In this document: one piece after another, positions 13,419 through 25,749 of the stretch
How the letters are laid out: each line of letters opens with the position of its first letter
Numbering within the stretch: the stretch's first letter is position 1
Assembly (NCBI GenBank): GCA_933228895.1
Contig: OW121858.1
Coordinates: 26,373,859-26,437,858 of the forward strand
Direction: 5' to 3'
Length of the DNA: 64,000 nt
Source of the DNA: Platycnemis pennipes
Taxonomy: Eukaryota > Arthropoda > Insecta > Odonata > Platycnemididae
Translations under genes and position numbers: made by a program
The notes under the pieces: generated by a model
Databases searched by the model: none
What the model saw: the letters and a program-made list of their open reading frames with translations, nothing else
What the model was told of the DNA's origin: nothing

Positions 13419-15554
13419 ATTTAAATTCAATATGTACTACCAATTATACAGTGAACATATCTCACACTTTGAGGTGACAGTAGTAGGTTACAATGAAATC
13501 CAATAAAAAAATATATACACCTTCTTATATCTTTATTAAATGCAACAAAATATTTTGAATACAAAATACATTCCATGTTCAAAAATTCAGAGTATTGCCA
13601 CCATCAGAGCTTGAAAATCAGTTTTAACAGTTTCAAAGAATGATTTTTTTTCAGCTTTAGCTCAACAATGTCAATCAAAACAATACTCTACTACACAGGT
13701 TCACCAATTGCATTTGCCAGGAGAAAGTCATCGACCAGAAAAATACTCTCATAGTAATTGCTATTTTGTAATAGTTTTCCATGAAATTTCACTTTAAAAA
13801 CACTAATTTGGATTTATACCTGGAGAAGTATTGGTTTCACTCTCGCAATGACTGTCTCCTGTTTCACCCCCACGCCACGTTGAGGCCGCAGTTTGGATTT
13901 GAGGGGGGGCATGCACTAATACTACTTTTAACTACATGCACTAGCAACTACGTACTACCAAACCATTTAGAAAAGGAAAACTATTCACACCAATACTACT
14001 CTACGAATACCAAATAATGCTACCAAAAATCTACTGCAAGCATGGTACACACACTCACTCAAATACTCATTCATACAACACACACACAAAATGTTCAGTC
14101 CCAGCATTGTCAAGTTCATAATACAATTTCACAGTACATTGTCCACTCACAAGTGTCTCTGTGGCCTCCTACCTACGCTATTGTCTATCGTCATCTCAGA
14201 AATCTGTCCTACACACTACGGAGCTCTGTAACATGCTACTCCCTACCAACTACCTACAAGTTCTCATCTCATCTCAACAGAAGCACATGCCTACCAACTG
14301 CCTACACAGTTAGTCTAATGCAAGTCAAGACAGATTACACAGAAGTTTACATTTGTCAATATAAGTTTAAAGCAAGAGTAAATAGCACACACACACAAGT
14401 TCAGCACACACAAATTGTTCATCTCCAGGTTTGGAGAAGATTCCATCACAGCATCTCCGAGTTGTGTTGCTCTGCATGCTCTCTCTCCATCGTCCACTCT
14501 GGCTCCAAATGCTTCATCCTCCTCCTCCAAGCCTAAAAGACACCATACTTACGGTTAACACACTGCTCCAGACTGGGTCAGACACAAATGGAAGCAAGTA
14601 TCGAGATTCGGACATTCAAGGGGGTCTAGAATATATTTCACCACAGTCACCAGCAGTGCCTAGTATTGTGGAAAGCTTATCACTTCAGTTATGCCTTCTG
14701 TGAATAGGGAAAGCTTCCTGAGGTATGACATACATTGAAATTCTCTACGTTTACCAATCCAAAGCAGAATGATCTGAACTTAGATCGATATGAAAGATCA
14801 GAAGCGAGCTCACTCAGATCGCCTAGTTTACCAATATTGTCTGAAAATATCGATATTCAACTATCTTACTCAGCATTCGCATCTCTTTGTTTATATATAG
14901 TCCAGCACTGGAAACATTATTGAATTGAGTTTATATAGCCCAGCATTGTAATCATGTTGTACCATGGAGTTGAAAAGTTATTTACTCCACTGGTTATTGT
15001 AGAACCCAATGAGCTTCTGAACTCACTTCGCAAATGAAATCGATTGCAATTTGTTTCTCATGAGCAAACAAAAGAAGAAAGAAAGGCAGTACAAGCGGAC
15101 CTCTTGAGATCGATCAGAGATCTCAGATACGTTAGGGAAAGCGGTAAGCTAACTCTGTTCCCTACTCCGATCCATCTGACTAGCCCGTTCCGGTTACCAT
15201 ACTCGGCAGAACCGGTTAGTTTATTTTGATAACAATTGGTAAACGTAGATAATATGTGCCAACTGGAGTCAAAGATATAATGCAATTCTATATCAATACC
15301 CAATTTTAATAACGACTGCAGCAACAACATGGTCTCTTACCGCATGCAGCACTGACCACATCATAGATTATGGTTTACACTACATTTATTAAGTTGCAGT
15401 TTTTAGTGAACCAAAAATTGATATTTCACGTGACACACATTATGCACTGATGAACAATGAATGCTTTCATGATATTATAATGGAAACAATTGATTTCAGT
15501 AAGAGTATCAAAGAGAAAAAGAAACAAATTGGTAGAAGAAGAAATCTGTCATAA
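13419..15554. repeat. Duplicated block A' (copy 2)
   Basis: Second copy of block A, complete at both window-visible ends. Its left junction is fixed here: sequence before 13419 does not match anything before base 1 that can be seen. Short frames mirror those of copy 1. No supported gene. Confidence 0.9.
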
Positions 15555-15712
15555 ACTCTGAAAAAAGATATGAAACTGTTTACATCTTGAGACATGATGG
15601 GTCGATGAAGACAACTAAGGAGGGACAAGTGAACGGGACGAATGCCAAAGGAATGCCTATTGCAAGAAATTATTATAGCCAAATAAATATGCAAAATAAT
15701 AATGCATGTCAT

Positions 15713-16536
15713 TGCAGCGTTTCTCGGAAGAAGAACAGCAGTTCACGAGAAACGCTTGTCCAAAGGACAAATATTCTTTCCAAGACGGGTGAGCAAGATG
15801 AGGTCAGAAATAGAAAAAACCACAAAAGTAAGACAATCTAACTAATCAAACACTGTATTTAAACAACAAGGTACAAACCAACAAAATTGAAATACTCTTC
15901 ACCATTTCGGGAAAACTAATAACTTGCACCGAAAGTCCATGGCGCACAAAGGAGAATCGACTAACACTACTCTCCTCTCACCTCGCCTCGATGTCGTCTC
16001 TTTGCCGTCTCGACTGGAACAGAGGGCGTGAGAGGGGAGGTATTCTCTGGGGTAAGGAGCGGGTATTTTCTGGAAGGTCAAAGTGCAATGGGGTTTAACG
16101 TGGAATATCATTGGTGCAAATTGAGGGGAGGAAAAGGTGGCATGATGTGAAGGGGGCGAGGTGGAAGTTTAGGATTGGCTCATCCGGGACTCTTTTTTCA
16201 CTATGGCGGGCGAACACTAAATAACGGCTCGTACGATGGCCTAACTTCTGGTCTTCATCCGCACTTTGGGGGCTATATAAGTGGTAGAGCATCTGGTGAG
16301 GGAAAGGAGCGGCTGAAAGGAGCTGCTGAACGGAGCTGCTGAACGGAGCTGACGAACGAAGCAGACGAAATCGATGCATTTTGGAATCGTAGGCATTGTT
16401 GGCGTCGTTGGCTCCGCCTGTCGTTAGCTACGCCTGTCGAGCAAGTCCTGCGGCTAAGTCCGGAGGGTAATTAGTCCGCCGAGGGGTAATGTCCAACGAG
16501 GGGGGGGAAAGGGGGGGGGGACCAAAAAATGCCACA
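15713..16536 (-). repeat. 3' LTR of the Ty3/gypsy element
   Basis: 824 bp, TG...CA ends, about 99% identical to 23415-24237. It contains a short tandem array of GGAGCTGCTGAAC-type units near 16318-16365 and a TATATAA-containing stretch near 16273-16281 that could serve as a TATA box. Next to its inner end (16537 on) there is only a weak purine tract on the minus strand, so the polypurine tract is not convincing. Confidence 0.95.
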
Positions 16537-17420
16537 TCCACTGGGGGAAAACTGTCCACCAAAATAAACTTCCGGTTGGGGGAAGAACAATTGGTCTAAT
16601 GAAACCACTAATCACTTCACTGGGGGATCCACATGAATTAACTGCTGAATTGACAAGCAGACTCAGGAGCAAAAACTACAACACTCCCACACAGTGTTGG
16701 AAACCCATGTCACACAAACAGAAAGGGTGGCAGGTGCTCACTGAAATAACACCGTTCAAATACCCAAAATTTTAGCAATTTGGAAAAGCAATTACAAAAT
16801 AATCATCACTGTAGAGAATTCTAGTCCTAAAGATGACTAACACAAAGTAGTTTTCTCACCCACTGCGAAGGGGTAAAGCTCAGGGGCTATCCACCTCAAG
16901 GATAACACATGCCCAAAAAAAATGTAAAAATGACAAAGGACACACTCACAGAGTTAACAGAATATGAACAATAACTGAGTGCACATAACGAGTAAGTAAC
17001 CATTCTTACTGTCACTAACAACTGTGAACCAACAGTCACAGATAACATCTGATATCAAACTTAATATCAGTGAAAATTAGAATAAATTAGGATGCCCAGT
17101 CTCACATCCAAGGCAAATGAAATTTATGAACAAAATACAGCACCCATAGTAACGAACATCTAACTCGTTGGGTGGAAGTGAAATGAACAAAATCAGTTAA
17201 GTTTGCATTAGGCATAAGTACATTAGTTAATTGATTGAAGACAAAACAATCATACAAATTAATTACCAATTAGTACATGGCAGGGACAATAGCCATGCAA
17301 TAAATCAATATTCCAAGTGTAACTAGATTATTTTACAAAAATTATGTTCAATAAGTATTTGATTGAGATAGTGGTAAACAAATTAATTATCATAATAATA
17401 CCTTAAGACTAATTACATAG

Positions 17421-18105
17421 TCGTTCAGCCTCTTGGGTTGAACCGAATAAACATTCACAGTCAATCAAGAATCATGGGTTGATAGAAATCATAAGAATTA
17501 CAATATATATATTAGTTATTACCAGTAATGAGAGCCATGTAGAGAATTAACAATAATATTAAGAGCAGTCAGACTATATCACAATGTGAGAGTAGAATTG
17601 AGAAAAAGATCAAGAAATATTTCAATAGGCAATTACCTTTTGTCATTCAACAACTTGGGTTGAACTGCCAAACACTGACCCATCAATCAAAGATTCAGGT
17701 TTGTTGAAATGACAAGATTACAATACATAATAATCAAGTGCAATACTGAATGAAGAAATATTTTATACTCAATTTACATTTTGGTCATTGACCAACTTGG
17801 GTTGAGCTGTTGGACACTTATCCAGTCAATCAAAGACTTGGGTTGGTTCAATTGACAAAATTACAATACATATTAAATTCAGTGCATTAGTGAGAGCCAT
17901 GTAGTGATTTAACAATTATTTTGAAGAGCAGTCAGAGTATTTTATAATAATTAAATTTAAATGAATGACAATTATGAGAGTGATAAGGAAATCCACAATA
18001 ATAATATCTTAAATACTAATTAAATGTTGTCGTTCACCAACTTGGGTAGAACTGTTATGCATTGAGCCAGTCAATGAAATTGAGGGTTAATTGAAATGCC
18101 TCCAG
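17421..18105. repeat. Diverged tandem repeats in the 3' region
   Basis: Four copies of a landmark CAACTTGGGTTGAA and its partner CAGTCAATCAA recur at irregular spacing (219, 142 and 246 bp). Two of the copies also share GAGAGCCATGTAG and AAGAGCAGTCAGA downstream. Such arrays in the region after pol are seen in several long LTR elements; no function is shown here. Confidence 0.7.
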
Positions 18106-18840
18106 ATGACATAAGAGTACATTTCGAATTAGAGAAAAAAAATTGATTTCTCTATACAGCTGTCATCCAATTAGAATAGCCCAAAATATGGAAATAGATT
18201 AGGATGACTAAATAGAAAAAATTCAATAAGTCCAGGGCCAGGTTAAGCCAAACATAGGTTACACAAAGCTAAAGAGGAAAATTTAATTTAGTGGCCACCA
18301 TCAAGGGTAATGCAATTGCAAAGTTAATAATCAGGGTAAATACCCCATCCAGCCAATGCTGGGTGCTGATTGCAGCGAGTTAGAAACTAGCTGGGCGATG
18401 GGAGCGCAACCCCTACGCCGGATAACAATGGTATACACAAGCAAAAAACAGGTATACAATCAACTGCCAAATTGTCACAGAGCTAGACAAAGACCTGCCC
18501 CAGCAATAAATAGACCCAATAGTGAATAGCTAAATCACTCCAGGTTCTGGTCCACATCGGACGAATGATCAGGAAGACCAATGATCACTGGTCTAAACAG
18601 TCACTAAATAATCTTAATAGCCAATGACCCTCCGCGACTTAACTGGAAGCGAGCCACCTCGGGAATGTTCATGACTATTCTCCCCACTCCCTCCAGAATT
18701 CACAATAGCACTGTGCAAACACCGTTCCCCCTTCTGGTAGACACACATGATGAAGAGCAGGTAGAACCAACCAAAGTATAACAAAATAACAACTAATGCC
18801 CCATAAACAGGCAGCACTAACATCAACAAATTAATTAAGT

Positions 18841-18908
18841 ATGAAATTGGCAGTAAGAATTGGCAGTATGAAATTGGCAGTATGGATTGGCAGTATGAAT
18901 TGGCAGTT
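18841..18908. repeat. Short tandem array, ~14-bp unit
   Basis: About five imperfect copies of GAATTGGCAGTAT follow one another just outside the pol stop codon. Confidence 0.85.
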
Positions 18909-19054
18909 TTACAATTAAATAATTATTCAAGTAGCATACATTATAGTAAATTAAATGACAAATAGTGAAGAGAAATTTCCAAACAATCAAGACCATAGTT
19001 AGATAATAAATGCTAGTATTTAGATTCCTTTATCACTCAACATATTATAAATTA

Positions 19055-22000
19055 TTAATCACCATGATAAGGCTTTAATTGAGAAACATGACATATTCTC
19101 TCCTTGTTAGGACCAATATCGAGAACAGCGGTTACAGGAGAGACTAACCTTTTTATAATAAATGGGCCTTCCCATAGAGGGGTTAACTTTGCCATAATCT
19201 TGTCTGCCTTAGAACTGATTGGATGTTTCTTTGACAACACCCTATCTCTAGGTTTGAAAGTTATGTCAGAATGAGAATTATCAAAAACTAGCTTTTGCTT
19301 AGATTTGGCTCTCTTCAAATTAGCAACTACCTGTTGCAAATAAGCCTCCCTCTCCTCTTCCAAAATATCATCCTCACACAGTTCTCTAGGAATAGACCAT
19401 TGATTTATTAGAGGATGAAGCAATTGTCTGCCAAAAATTATCTTAGCGGGAGATTCTCCCGTGGCACTATGACAGGCAGAGTTAAAGGCAAAATTTAAAT
19501 CTGACAAAAAATTGACCCAATTGTAATGTACATTGTTACAAAGAATTGACAATGCAGCTTTCAAATTTCTATGTAGCCTTTCAACTTGGTTAGAACTTGG
19601 TTGGTAAGGAGCTGTGAAAACCTGTTTAATCCCAAGTTGCAAACACATTTCCTTAACTAGGTGTGACTTGAACACCGCTGCATTGTCAGACACAAGAAAT
19701 TTAGGATAACCAAACTTAGAAAAAACTCTTTGAGTAAGAACACTAACCACAGCACTGGAAGTGGCATTACGAACAGGTTCCAGGATACAAAATTTAGAGA
19801 ATCCATCAATAATCGATAAGACATATTTGTGATTATTTTTCGTGGAAGGATAAGGTCCAACGAAATCGATATAAAGCCTTTCCCACACATGAGCAGGAAG
19901 GTTAGAAGACATCATACCCGGTGGGGCAGTATTCCTGGGTTTACATGTCTGACATAAATGACATTTACGAACCATATCAAAAATATGTTTTTTCATATCG
20001 CTCCACCAAAATTCCCTTTGCACCTTTTCATAGGTTTTGGCCATACCCAAATGAGCAGACACACTTAAACAGTGATAATATTGGAATATCATTGGCCGCA
20101 ATACAACCGGCAAGACAATCTTTCCCTTTTGGGCATTGGCATTCCCATTACACAACAAATTGTCTTTGACAAAGTAATTTGGACAAGAGGAACAATCCTT
20201 CTCCAATTTCTCAAAAACCTCCCTTAAGGTAGGGTCTGACCGTTGATGGTCACGAATATCCACAAATGATAAAGGAATATTATGTAAAACACAAGAAATG
20301 GGTGGACATGGCTCAACATTGGAACTGTCAGTTTGGATGACAGGCGGACTTCTGGAAAGGCAATCTGCTACGCTATTGCTGCGCCCACGAACATGGTGGA
20401 TAGTAAAATTATAGGAAGACAGTTTTAACACCATTCTGCCTAATTTCCCTAACTGCTTAGGGTGAGAGAACAGCCAAGTAAGGGCCCCATTATCAGTATA
20501 TAAATGGAATGGTTTTACTTGGAGGTATACATTAAATTTTTCTATGCCCCAACAAACTGCCATACACTCAAGTTCGTATGCGGACAATTTTTGTTCATGT
20601 GGCAATAAGGTTTTACTAGCGTATGCCACAGGGGCAAAATCACCATCTACTTTCTGATTTAATACGGCGGCTAACGCCAAACCACTGGCGTCCACAAACA
20701 AATGGAATTCCTCGTCAAAACGAGGAAAAGTTAGCACAGGTGGATTCATCAACGCTCTCTTGAGCTCAACAAAAGCCTCGTTCTCAACCGTTGACCAGCA
20801 AAAAGCAACATTCTTACGTTTTAGGTGATTTAAAGGAATAGAAATTTCAGAATACCTTGGTATGAACTTGGAATAAAACCCACACATGCCCAGGAATCTG
20901 GCAACATCTCTCGTATTCTTCGGAACAAGAAAGGATTCGATGGGTTTTATCCGGTCTGGATCGACACAAAGGGTTCCATTGCAAATTAGATGGCCTAAAA
21001 AGGCGATTGAAGTGCAGCCCAACTTAATCTTTTCTTCAGAAATAGTCAGACCAGCGGACCGAAGCCTACTAAGATCCTCTCTGACATGAGTTACGTGATC
21101 TCTGGAATTCTTAGAATAGATACATATATCGTCAATATAAGGGTACACAGACGAAAATAACAGATCACTCAAAACCTCGTTTATCAAACGAGTAAATACT
21201 TGACTTGAATTAGCAAAGCCAAACGGTAATTTTGTATACTGGAACATTCCAAAAGACGTTACGAAGCTTGTGTATTTCTTTGAATTTTCAGACAGCGGGA
21301 TTTGATGAAAAGCAGAATTAAGATCTAGAATAGTGAAATACTTGGCATCAGCCAGATACTGAAAAGCGTGTTCCACAGAAGGAGTCGGATAACCGTCTTT
21401 CTTAATTTGTCTGTTAAGCTTACGATAATCAACAACTAACCTTTGCGAACCATTTTTCTTGGGAATCAAAAAGGCCGGAGAGCACCAGTTTGAATTAGAA
21501 ACTTCGATAATTCCCTTATCTAATAACGACTGCACATGTTGCTTCATCAGGAGGGTTTTCGGCGGGGACAGCTGAAAAGGATGACTTCTGACAGGACATT
21601 CGTCTAATAATTCAATTTCATAAGTCATCAACGATGTCACTCCTAGATTTTGGGTTACAACATCGGGATAATTAGACAACAACAATTTCAACTGACTCAC
21701 CAAATCCTCACATGGAAGTAGAGAATTATTCCGAGAATCAACGATTTCGTCTCCAGCGGACATGTGTTCTGCAAACGCTTGAGGGATATACGATGCTCGA
21801 CTGTTTGAACAAAAATGAATTAAATGACATGGCGCCGATTCAAACGCGACACCATTAGTATGAATAATAAGTTTCGATTTACGAATGAAATCAATCCCTA
21901 AAAGGACAGGGAATGGAATGTCTGCTAAATAAAATTCATGAACCCAAGAGTACTTATCAATCTTAATTTTAAGTTGCACAGAACAACTAACTCGAAAAGG

Positions 22001-22387
22001 TTGTCCAGCGAACGTTAAGAGTTCGAGAGAATTGAATTTTCTCTTTAGTTTACCACCCGAAGAACCAAGGCTAGTGAAGAAATTCTCGTCGCAAATCGAG
22101 ACTGAACAACCCGTATCAATCAGGGCATTACAAGATGCTGACTGCAATGAAATAGGTAGCAAAGGCAAATTGATATCGGGAGATTTGTGAACACTCATTA
22201 GACTGATTGCGGAAGGCCGTCCTCTTCGGTGCTTTTTACGACAATCCCTGACATAGTGCCCAGCTTTGTGACAATAGGAACACAACTTGCCTAGAAACGG
22301 CAGGAGGAGCATAAAATGATACGCCGTGAAAGGTGTTAGCGTAATCAGCTGCATCCAGTAATGCTTTTGACGCACGACCAATGACAA
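19055..22387 (-). CDS. pol: Ty3/gypsy Pol polyprotein (with Gag CCHC knuckle)
   Basis: The open frame is 1110 codons without interruption; its first codon is TTG, so the frame is probably entered from gag, not started here. Residue numbers are from the frame start. A CCHC knuckle lies at C36-C39-H44-C49, aspartic protease DTG at 91-93, reverse transcriptase with YIDD at 417-420, RNase H with D566 and TDN at 631-633, and integrase with an HHCC finger (H772, H779, C809, C812) and catalytic D841, D901 and E936. A GPF/Y-like segment (WEGPFII) is near the C-terminus. All catalytic residues I can check are present, so this Pol could be active. It would copy and integrate the element in cytoplasm and nucleus. 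No env follows. Confidence 0.95.
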   Translation of the reverse strand: MSLVVRQKHYWMQLITLTPFTAYHFMLLLPFLGKLCSYCHKAGHYVRDCRKKHRRGRPSAISLMSVHKSPDINLPLLPISLQSASCNALIDTGCSVSICDENFFTSLGSSGGKLKRKFNSLELLTFAGQPFRVSCSVQLKIKIDKYSWVHEFYLADIPFPVLLGIDFIRKSKLIIHTNGVAFESAPCHLIHFCSNSRASYIPQAFAEHMSAGDEIVDSRNNSLLPCEDLVSQLKLLLSNYPDVVTQNLGVTSLMTYEIELLDECPVRSHPFQLSPPKTLLMKQHVQSLLDKGIIEVSNSNWCSPAFLIPKKNGSQRLVVDYRKLNRQIKKDGYPTPSVEHAFQYLADAKYFTILDLNSAFHQIPLSENSKKYTSFVTSFGMFQYTKLPFGFANSSQVFTRLINEVLSDLLFSSVYPYIDDICIYSKNSRDHVTHVREDLSRLRSAGLTISEEKIKLGCTSIAFLGHLICNGTLCVDPDRIKPIESFLVPKNTRDVARFLGMCGFYSKFIPRYSEISIPLNHLKRKNVAFCWSTVENEAFVELKRALMNPPVLTFPRFDEEFHLFVDASGLALAAVLNQKVDGDFAPVAYASKTLLPHEQKLSAYELECMAVCWGIEKFNVYLQVKPFHLYTDNGALTWLFSHPKQLGKLGRMVLKLSSYNFTIHHVRGRSNSVADCLSRSPPVIQTDSSNVEPCPPISCVLHNIPLSFVDIRDHQRSDPTLREVFEKLEKDCSSCPNYFVKDNLLCNGNANAQKGKIVLPVVLRPMIFQYYHCLSVSAHLGMAKTYEKVQREFWWSDMKKHIFDMVRKCHLCQTCKPRNTAPPGMMSSNLPAHVWERLYIDFVGPYPSTKNNHKYVLSIIDGFSKFCILEPVRNATSSAVVSVLTQRVFSKFGYPKFLVSDNAAVFKSHLVKEMCLQLGIKQVFTAPYQPSSNQVERLHRNLKAALSILCNNVHYNWVNFLSDLNFAFNSACHSATGESPAKIIFGRQLLHPLINQWSIPRELCEDDILEEEREAYLQQVVANLKRAKSKQKLVFDNSHSDITFKPRDRVLSKKHPISSKADKIMAKLTPLWEGPFIIKRLVSPVTAVLDIGPNKERICHVSQLKPYHGD

Positions 22388-23227
22388 CGTCTAACTCTTC
22401 GAAACTAGACGGCGGGGTGGGCGTCTTGATAGCGGAAATAGTGATAGGATTTAAACCTTGAAAAATTAAATGAACAATCTGGCTCTCAGAATAGTCTAAT
22501 CCTAATGCAGACAAAGCGTTTCTTATGGCAGACACAAAATCACGCGGTGTTTCGCGAGGGAACTGGAATCTTTTGACCTTGGAAGCGATAAGCCGATCGA
22601 ATTCCCGATCGCTGACTACTTCATTCCATAATTTTTCTCGTAATCTGGGCCCAAGAAAAATTTTGACTTAACATAGAAAGCCAGAAACGATGCCAACAGG
22701 AGGGTAACTTAGGAATAACCAAACTCAACAACGTTGATAAAGGAACTAGCGACAGAGAGACTAATTACGTCAAATTCAACATGAGATTATACCAATTTTC
22801 GGCACTGGAAACATCAAAGGGAGGAAAATCAGCGATCCTTTGCTTGACAATGGCCAACCCTTCGGATAGTGGTAGTGCCGACCTAACTCGTCTTGGTTCC
22901 GCCGCGTTAGAAGTAGCCTCTGGAAATACCGGCAGAACTTGGGTAGGAGGAGATTCTTGTGGCAAGGAATCGGGCAAATCGACCAAATGAGTAGAAAAGA
23001 GTTTCAATGGCCGAGGACCTAGGCAAATTCACCTGAACTTGGGTTGGGAGTGGAATTTCAGATTGCCGAAAGTCACATTCTTGGGTTTGAGGAACCAAGC
23101 AGAGTTCGTCTACTGAAACTCCGGTATTATCAAGTGAAACCACAGTCTCTCCATTTAATCTGGCCCTCCTATCCAGAGCAGTAGTGCGATAATTTTTCGC
23201 ATAAGGGTCATCTGAATCAGAAGCCAT
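22236..23227 (-). pseudogene. gag: Ty3/gypsy Gag, frame-disrupted
   Basis: A start ATG lies at 23225-23227 (protein begins MASDSDDPYAKNYR). The reading frame then shifts near 23010, meets a stop near 22765, and resumes in the segment 22535-22300, where the capsid-like text (FPRETPRDFVSAIRNALSAL, ending near YAPPAVSRQ) is legible. The zinc knuckle itself is read in the pol frame. A single frameshift between gag and pol could be natural in such elements, but the extra stop and shift point to inactivating mutations. Gag would form the virus-like particle. Confidence 0.8.
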
Positions 23228-23396
23228 GGTGGCTGGGACAAAAGCGGAAAACACGAACCCTGACTCAGCGAGAAAACACAAAGCAAAATTGAAACACTGG
23301 AGAAATATGAAGCGAGAAACAATCTAGTTACACAGAGAAAATGAAGCAAAATCCTCAAATGGGAACACTCACCACCTGCTATGAAAAGACACGTAA

Positions 23397-23412
23397 CCAC
23401 GCTCTGCTACCA
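23397..23412 (-). promoter_or_regulatory. Primer binding site, initiator tRNA-Met type
   Basis: On the minus strand the bases TGGTAGCAGAGCGTGG begin two nucleotides inside the 5' LTR. The first 11 are complementary to the 3' end of animal initiator tRNA-Met, the primer used by many Ty3/gypsy elements; later positions match in part. Confidence 0.8.
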
Positions 23413-23414
23413 AA

Positions 23415-24237
23415 TGCAGCGTTTCTCGGAAGAAGAACAGCAGTTCACGAGAAACGCTTGTCCAAAGGACAAATATTCTTTCCAAGACGGGTGAGCAAGA
23501 TGAGGTCAGAAATAGAAAAAACCACAAAAGTAAGACAATCTAACTAATCAAACACTGTATTTAAACAACAAGGTACAAACCAACAAAATTGAAATACTCT
23601 TCACCATTTCGGGAAAACTAATAACTTGCACCGAAAGTCCATGGCTCACAAAGGAGAATCGACTAACACTACTCTCCTCTCACCTCGCCTCGATGTCGTC
23701 GCTTTGCCGTCTCGACTGGAACAGAGGGCGTGAGAGGGGAGGTATTCTCTGGGGTAAGGAGGGGGTATTTTCTGGAAGGTCAAAGTGCAATGGGGTTTAA
23801 CGTGGAATATCATTGGTGCAAATTGAGGGGAGGAAAAGGTGGCATGATGTGAAGGGGGCGAGGTGGAAGTTTAGGATTGGCTCATCCGGGACTCTTTTTT
23901 CACTATGGCGGGCGAACACTAAATAACGGCTCGTACGATGGCCTAACTTCTGGTCTTCATCCGCACTTTGGGGGCTATATAAGTGGTAGAGCATCTGGTG
24001 AGGGAAAGGAGCGGCTGAAAGGAGCTGCTGAACGGAGCTGCTGAACGGAGCTGACGAACGAAGCAGACGAAATCGATGCATTTTGGAATCGTAGGCATTG
24101 TTGGCGTCGTTGGCTCCGCCTGTCGTTAGCTACGCCTGTCGAGCAAGTCCTGCGGCTAAGTCCGGAGGGTAATTAGTCCGCCGAGGGGTAATGTCCAACG
24201 AGGGGGGGGAAAGGAGGGGGGACCAAAAAATGCCACA
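23415..24237 (-). repeat. 5' LTR of the Ty3/gypsy element
   Basis: 823 bp, TG...CA, near-identical to 15713-16536. Visible differences include single substitutions near 23646, 23701 and 23762 and the length of a G-run close to the outer end. Confidence 0.95.
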
Positions 24238-24241
24238 TCAT

Positions 24242-24820
24242 TACACAAAGAGGTTGGTCAATATGACGATCCAGTGGACAGCTACTTTTTTGCTGGATTT
24301 TTCTACTTGGCTTGAATCCAGAATAAATTAAGGCACTGAACCAGGGAACAAGCAAAAACTAATTGCCAATAACTACCAACTCAGGCCAAATACTGAACTA
24401 AACTCAATGCTGTTTAAAGATAAAAAGCTCAATTATTTATCAGGCGAGAGAAAAATTATGAGTACCTTGGTGCTCTGACTGGATGGGAACATATTCTATT
24501 CTCTGGACTCCACGATGACTGCAACTGGCATACTCCTCACTACGGTCAATGAGAAGTCCTAAAAAATTACAATTACAATGATAAATATGAAAGAATTACA
24601 TATTATTACTTCCCTCAGTCAAAATTGTAAGAATACTTTGCATACTACGTATTGAACAAACTTGATTTAACTTGACTTAGGAATTTTAAAGTTAAAATTG
24701 AATTTCAAACAGTCAAAGCACATATAGTGATTTCATTTATACAACTGAATTAAACCAAATGAAATTATAGTGAAACTCATCCGACTCATTTTCCGAACAG
24801 TTTAAATAAGTCACTAAAAA
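24242..24820. other. Host DNA between LTR element and TTAA element T1
   Basis: About 580 bp of AT-rich sequence lies between the two insertions. No open frame, RNA or repeat is recognised. Confidence 0.5.
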
Positions 24821-25749
24821 TTAAGGGCGTTCTATACCTCCGCAGAAAACGGCTCTGCAGACCCTTGCGAGATCGAAGATAACGAGTTTAATATAAGTCG
24901 CAGAGCTGATCGGTTTTCATTGATCGTTAGATTAAGGATCAATGTGTGCGGTTTATGGAACAATATGTTCGTTAGCAGTACTCATTAAAGAGCTTCAGGC
25001 ACTGAAAATCCTAAAAATAGCCCGATTTCAGCCTTTTTTCCTTTGACATTGAAATCGTAATGGAAACATGTGTTCCACTCTCCGCTGGGATTCATCCTTC
25101 TCTTCTACTATTATATCAAACTCAAAGACCTTAGGTGCATACTAAAGTTGCTATTTATTATTTTCCAAACCATGTTTTCACTATTTTACGTGCTAAAAAT
25201 CTTTCGTTCCGTGGCGCTGCTCTAGTCCCCCCCCACTCCCGCTAACGTCACCCTCCACCTCCTGGCTCCTTATCTCTCTCTCTCTCTCGAACCATTCCAA
25301 GGCCACGTCCGAGCCACTTCGCCTCCCTCCGGCCCCTTGTCGAAAGCCAGAGCCCTCAGACCGAGCGAGCTCAGCAAGGATATTTTTTTCATTAGCAGGC
25401 AGGCACGTAGCCAGAAATTTGCTTCGGGGGGGGGGCTAAGTTTAGCACGTTTAGCCTAACTTCAATTCAGCCTTTCCCGTCGGTACCGACATGAAACAAA
25501 TGTCTTCCTTCATTTTCAGTTCTCGGTATTTGCTTTCACAGTGCCCATTCCTATCTGTTTTCTCTGGTTAAGCTCACTGTTTATCCTGTCATGAAGCAGT
25601 TAATTTAACCGGCCCCAGAACAGAAGTTCAAATCATGCATACATATCAGATTACTACAGATACATACATATCAGATTGGTAGATTAAATAGTGGGTCGGT
25701 AAAATAATTATCGGGGAAAATTCTAGCTGAAAAAGAGCACCAGGAGAGA

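Larger units (their letters stand above)
16537..19054 (-). other. Long non-coding 3' region of the Ty3/gypsy element
   Basis: About 2.5 kb between the end of pol and the 3' LTR has no retroviral domain. It contains roughly four diverged copies of a unit that starts like GTCATTCAACAACTTGGGTTGAAC (about 17421, 17640, 17782 and 18028), followed in each by a CAGTCAATCAA-like motif. It also has a short array of GGCAGTATGAATT units at 18841-18908. A 71-codon minus-strand frame (18614-18829) has a hydrophobic N-terminal half; it might be an env relic but has no other envelope feature. Confidence 0.75.
15709..24241 (-). mobile_element. Full-length Ty3/gypsy LTR retrotransposon (no env)
   Basis: The element runs on the minus strand, bounded by two LTRs (15713-16536 and 23415-24237) and flanked by a perfect 4-bp target duplication TCAT (15709-15712, 24238-24241). 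The LTRs begin TG and end CA and differ at about half a dozen positions, so insertion was recent. Internal order on the minus strand is primer binding site, gag (broken), CCHC knuckle, protease, reverse transcriptase, RNase H, integrase, then 2.5 kb of non-coding DNA. The integrase ends in a GPF/Y-type module with no chromodomain. It lies in host DNA between blocks A' and B'. Confidence 0.97.

Noticed and set aside
16095..16379. 94-codon frame repeated at 23797-24081
   Set aside because: Lies inside the LTRs, so its duplication is the LTR pair, and it has no domain.
18614..18829. Possible env remnant of the Ty3/gypsy element
   Set aside because: Only a hydrophobic stretch; no cleavage site, fusion peptide or ectodomain text nearby.
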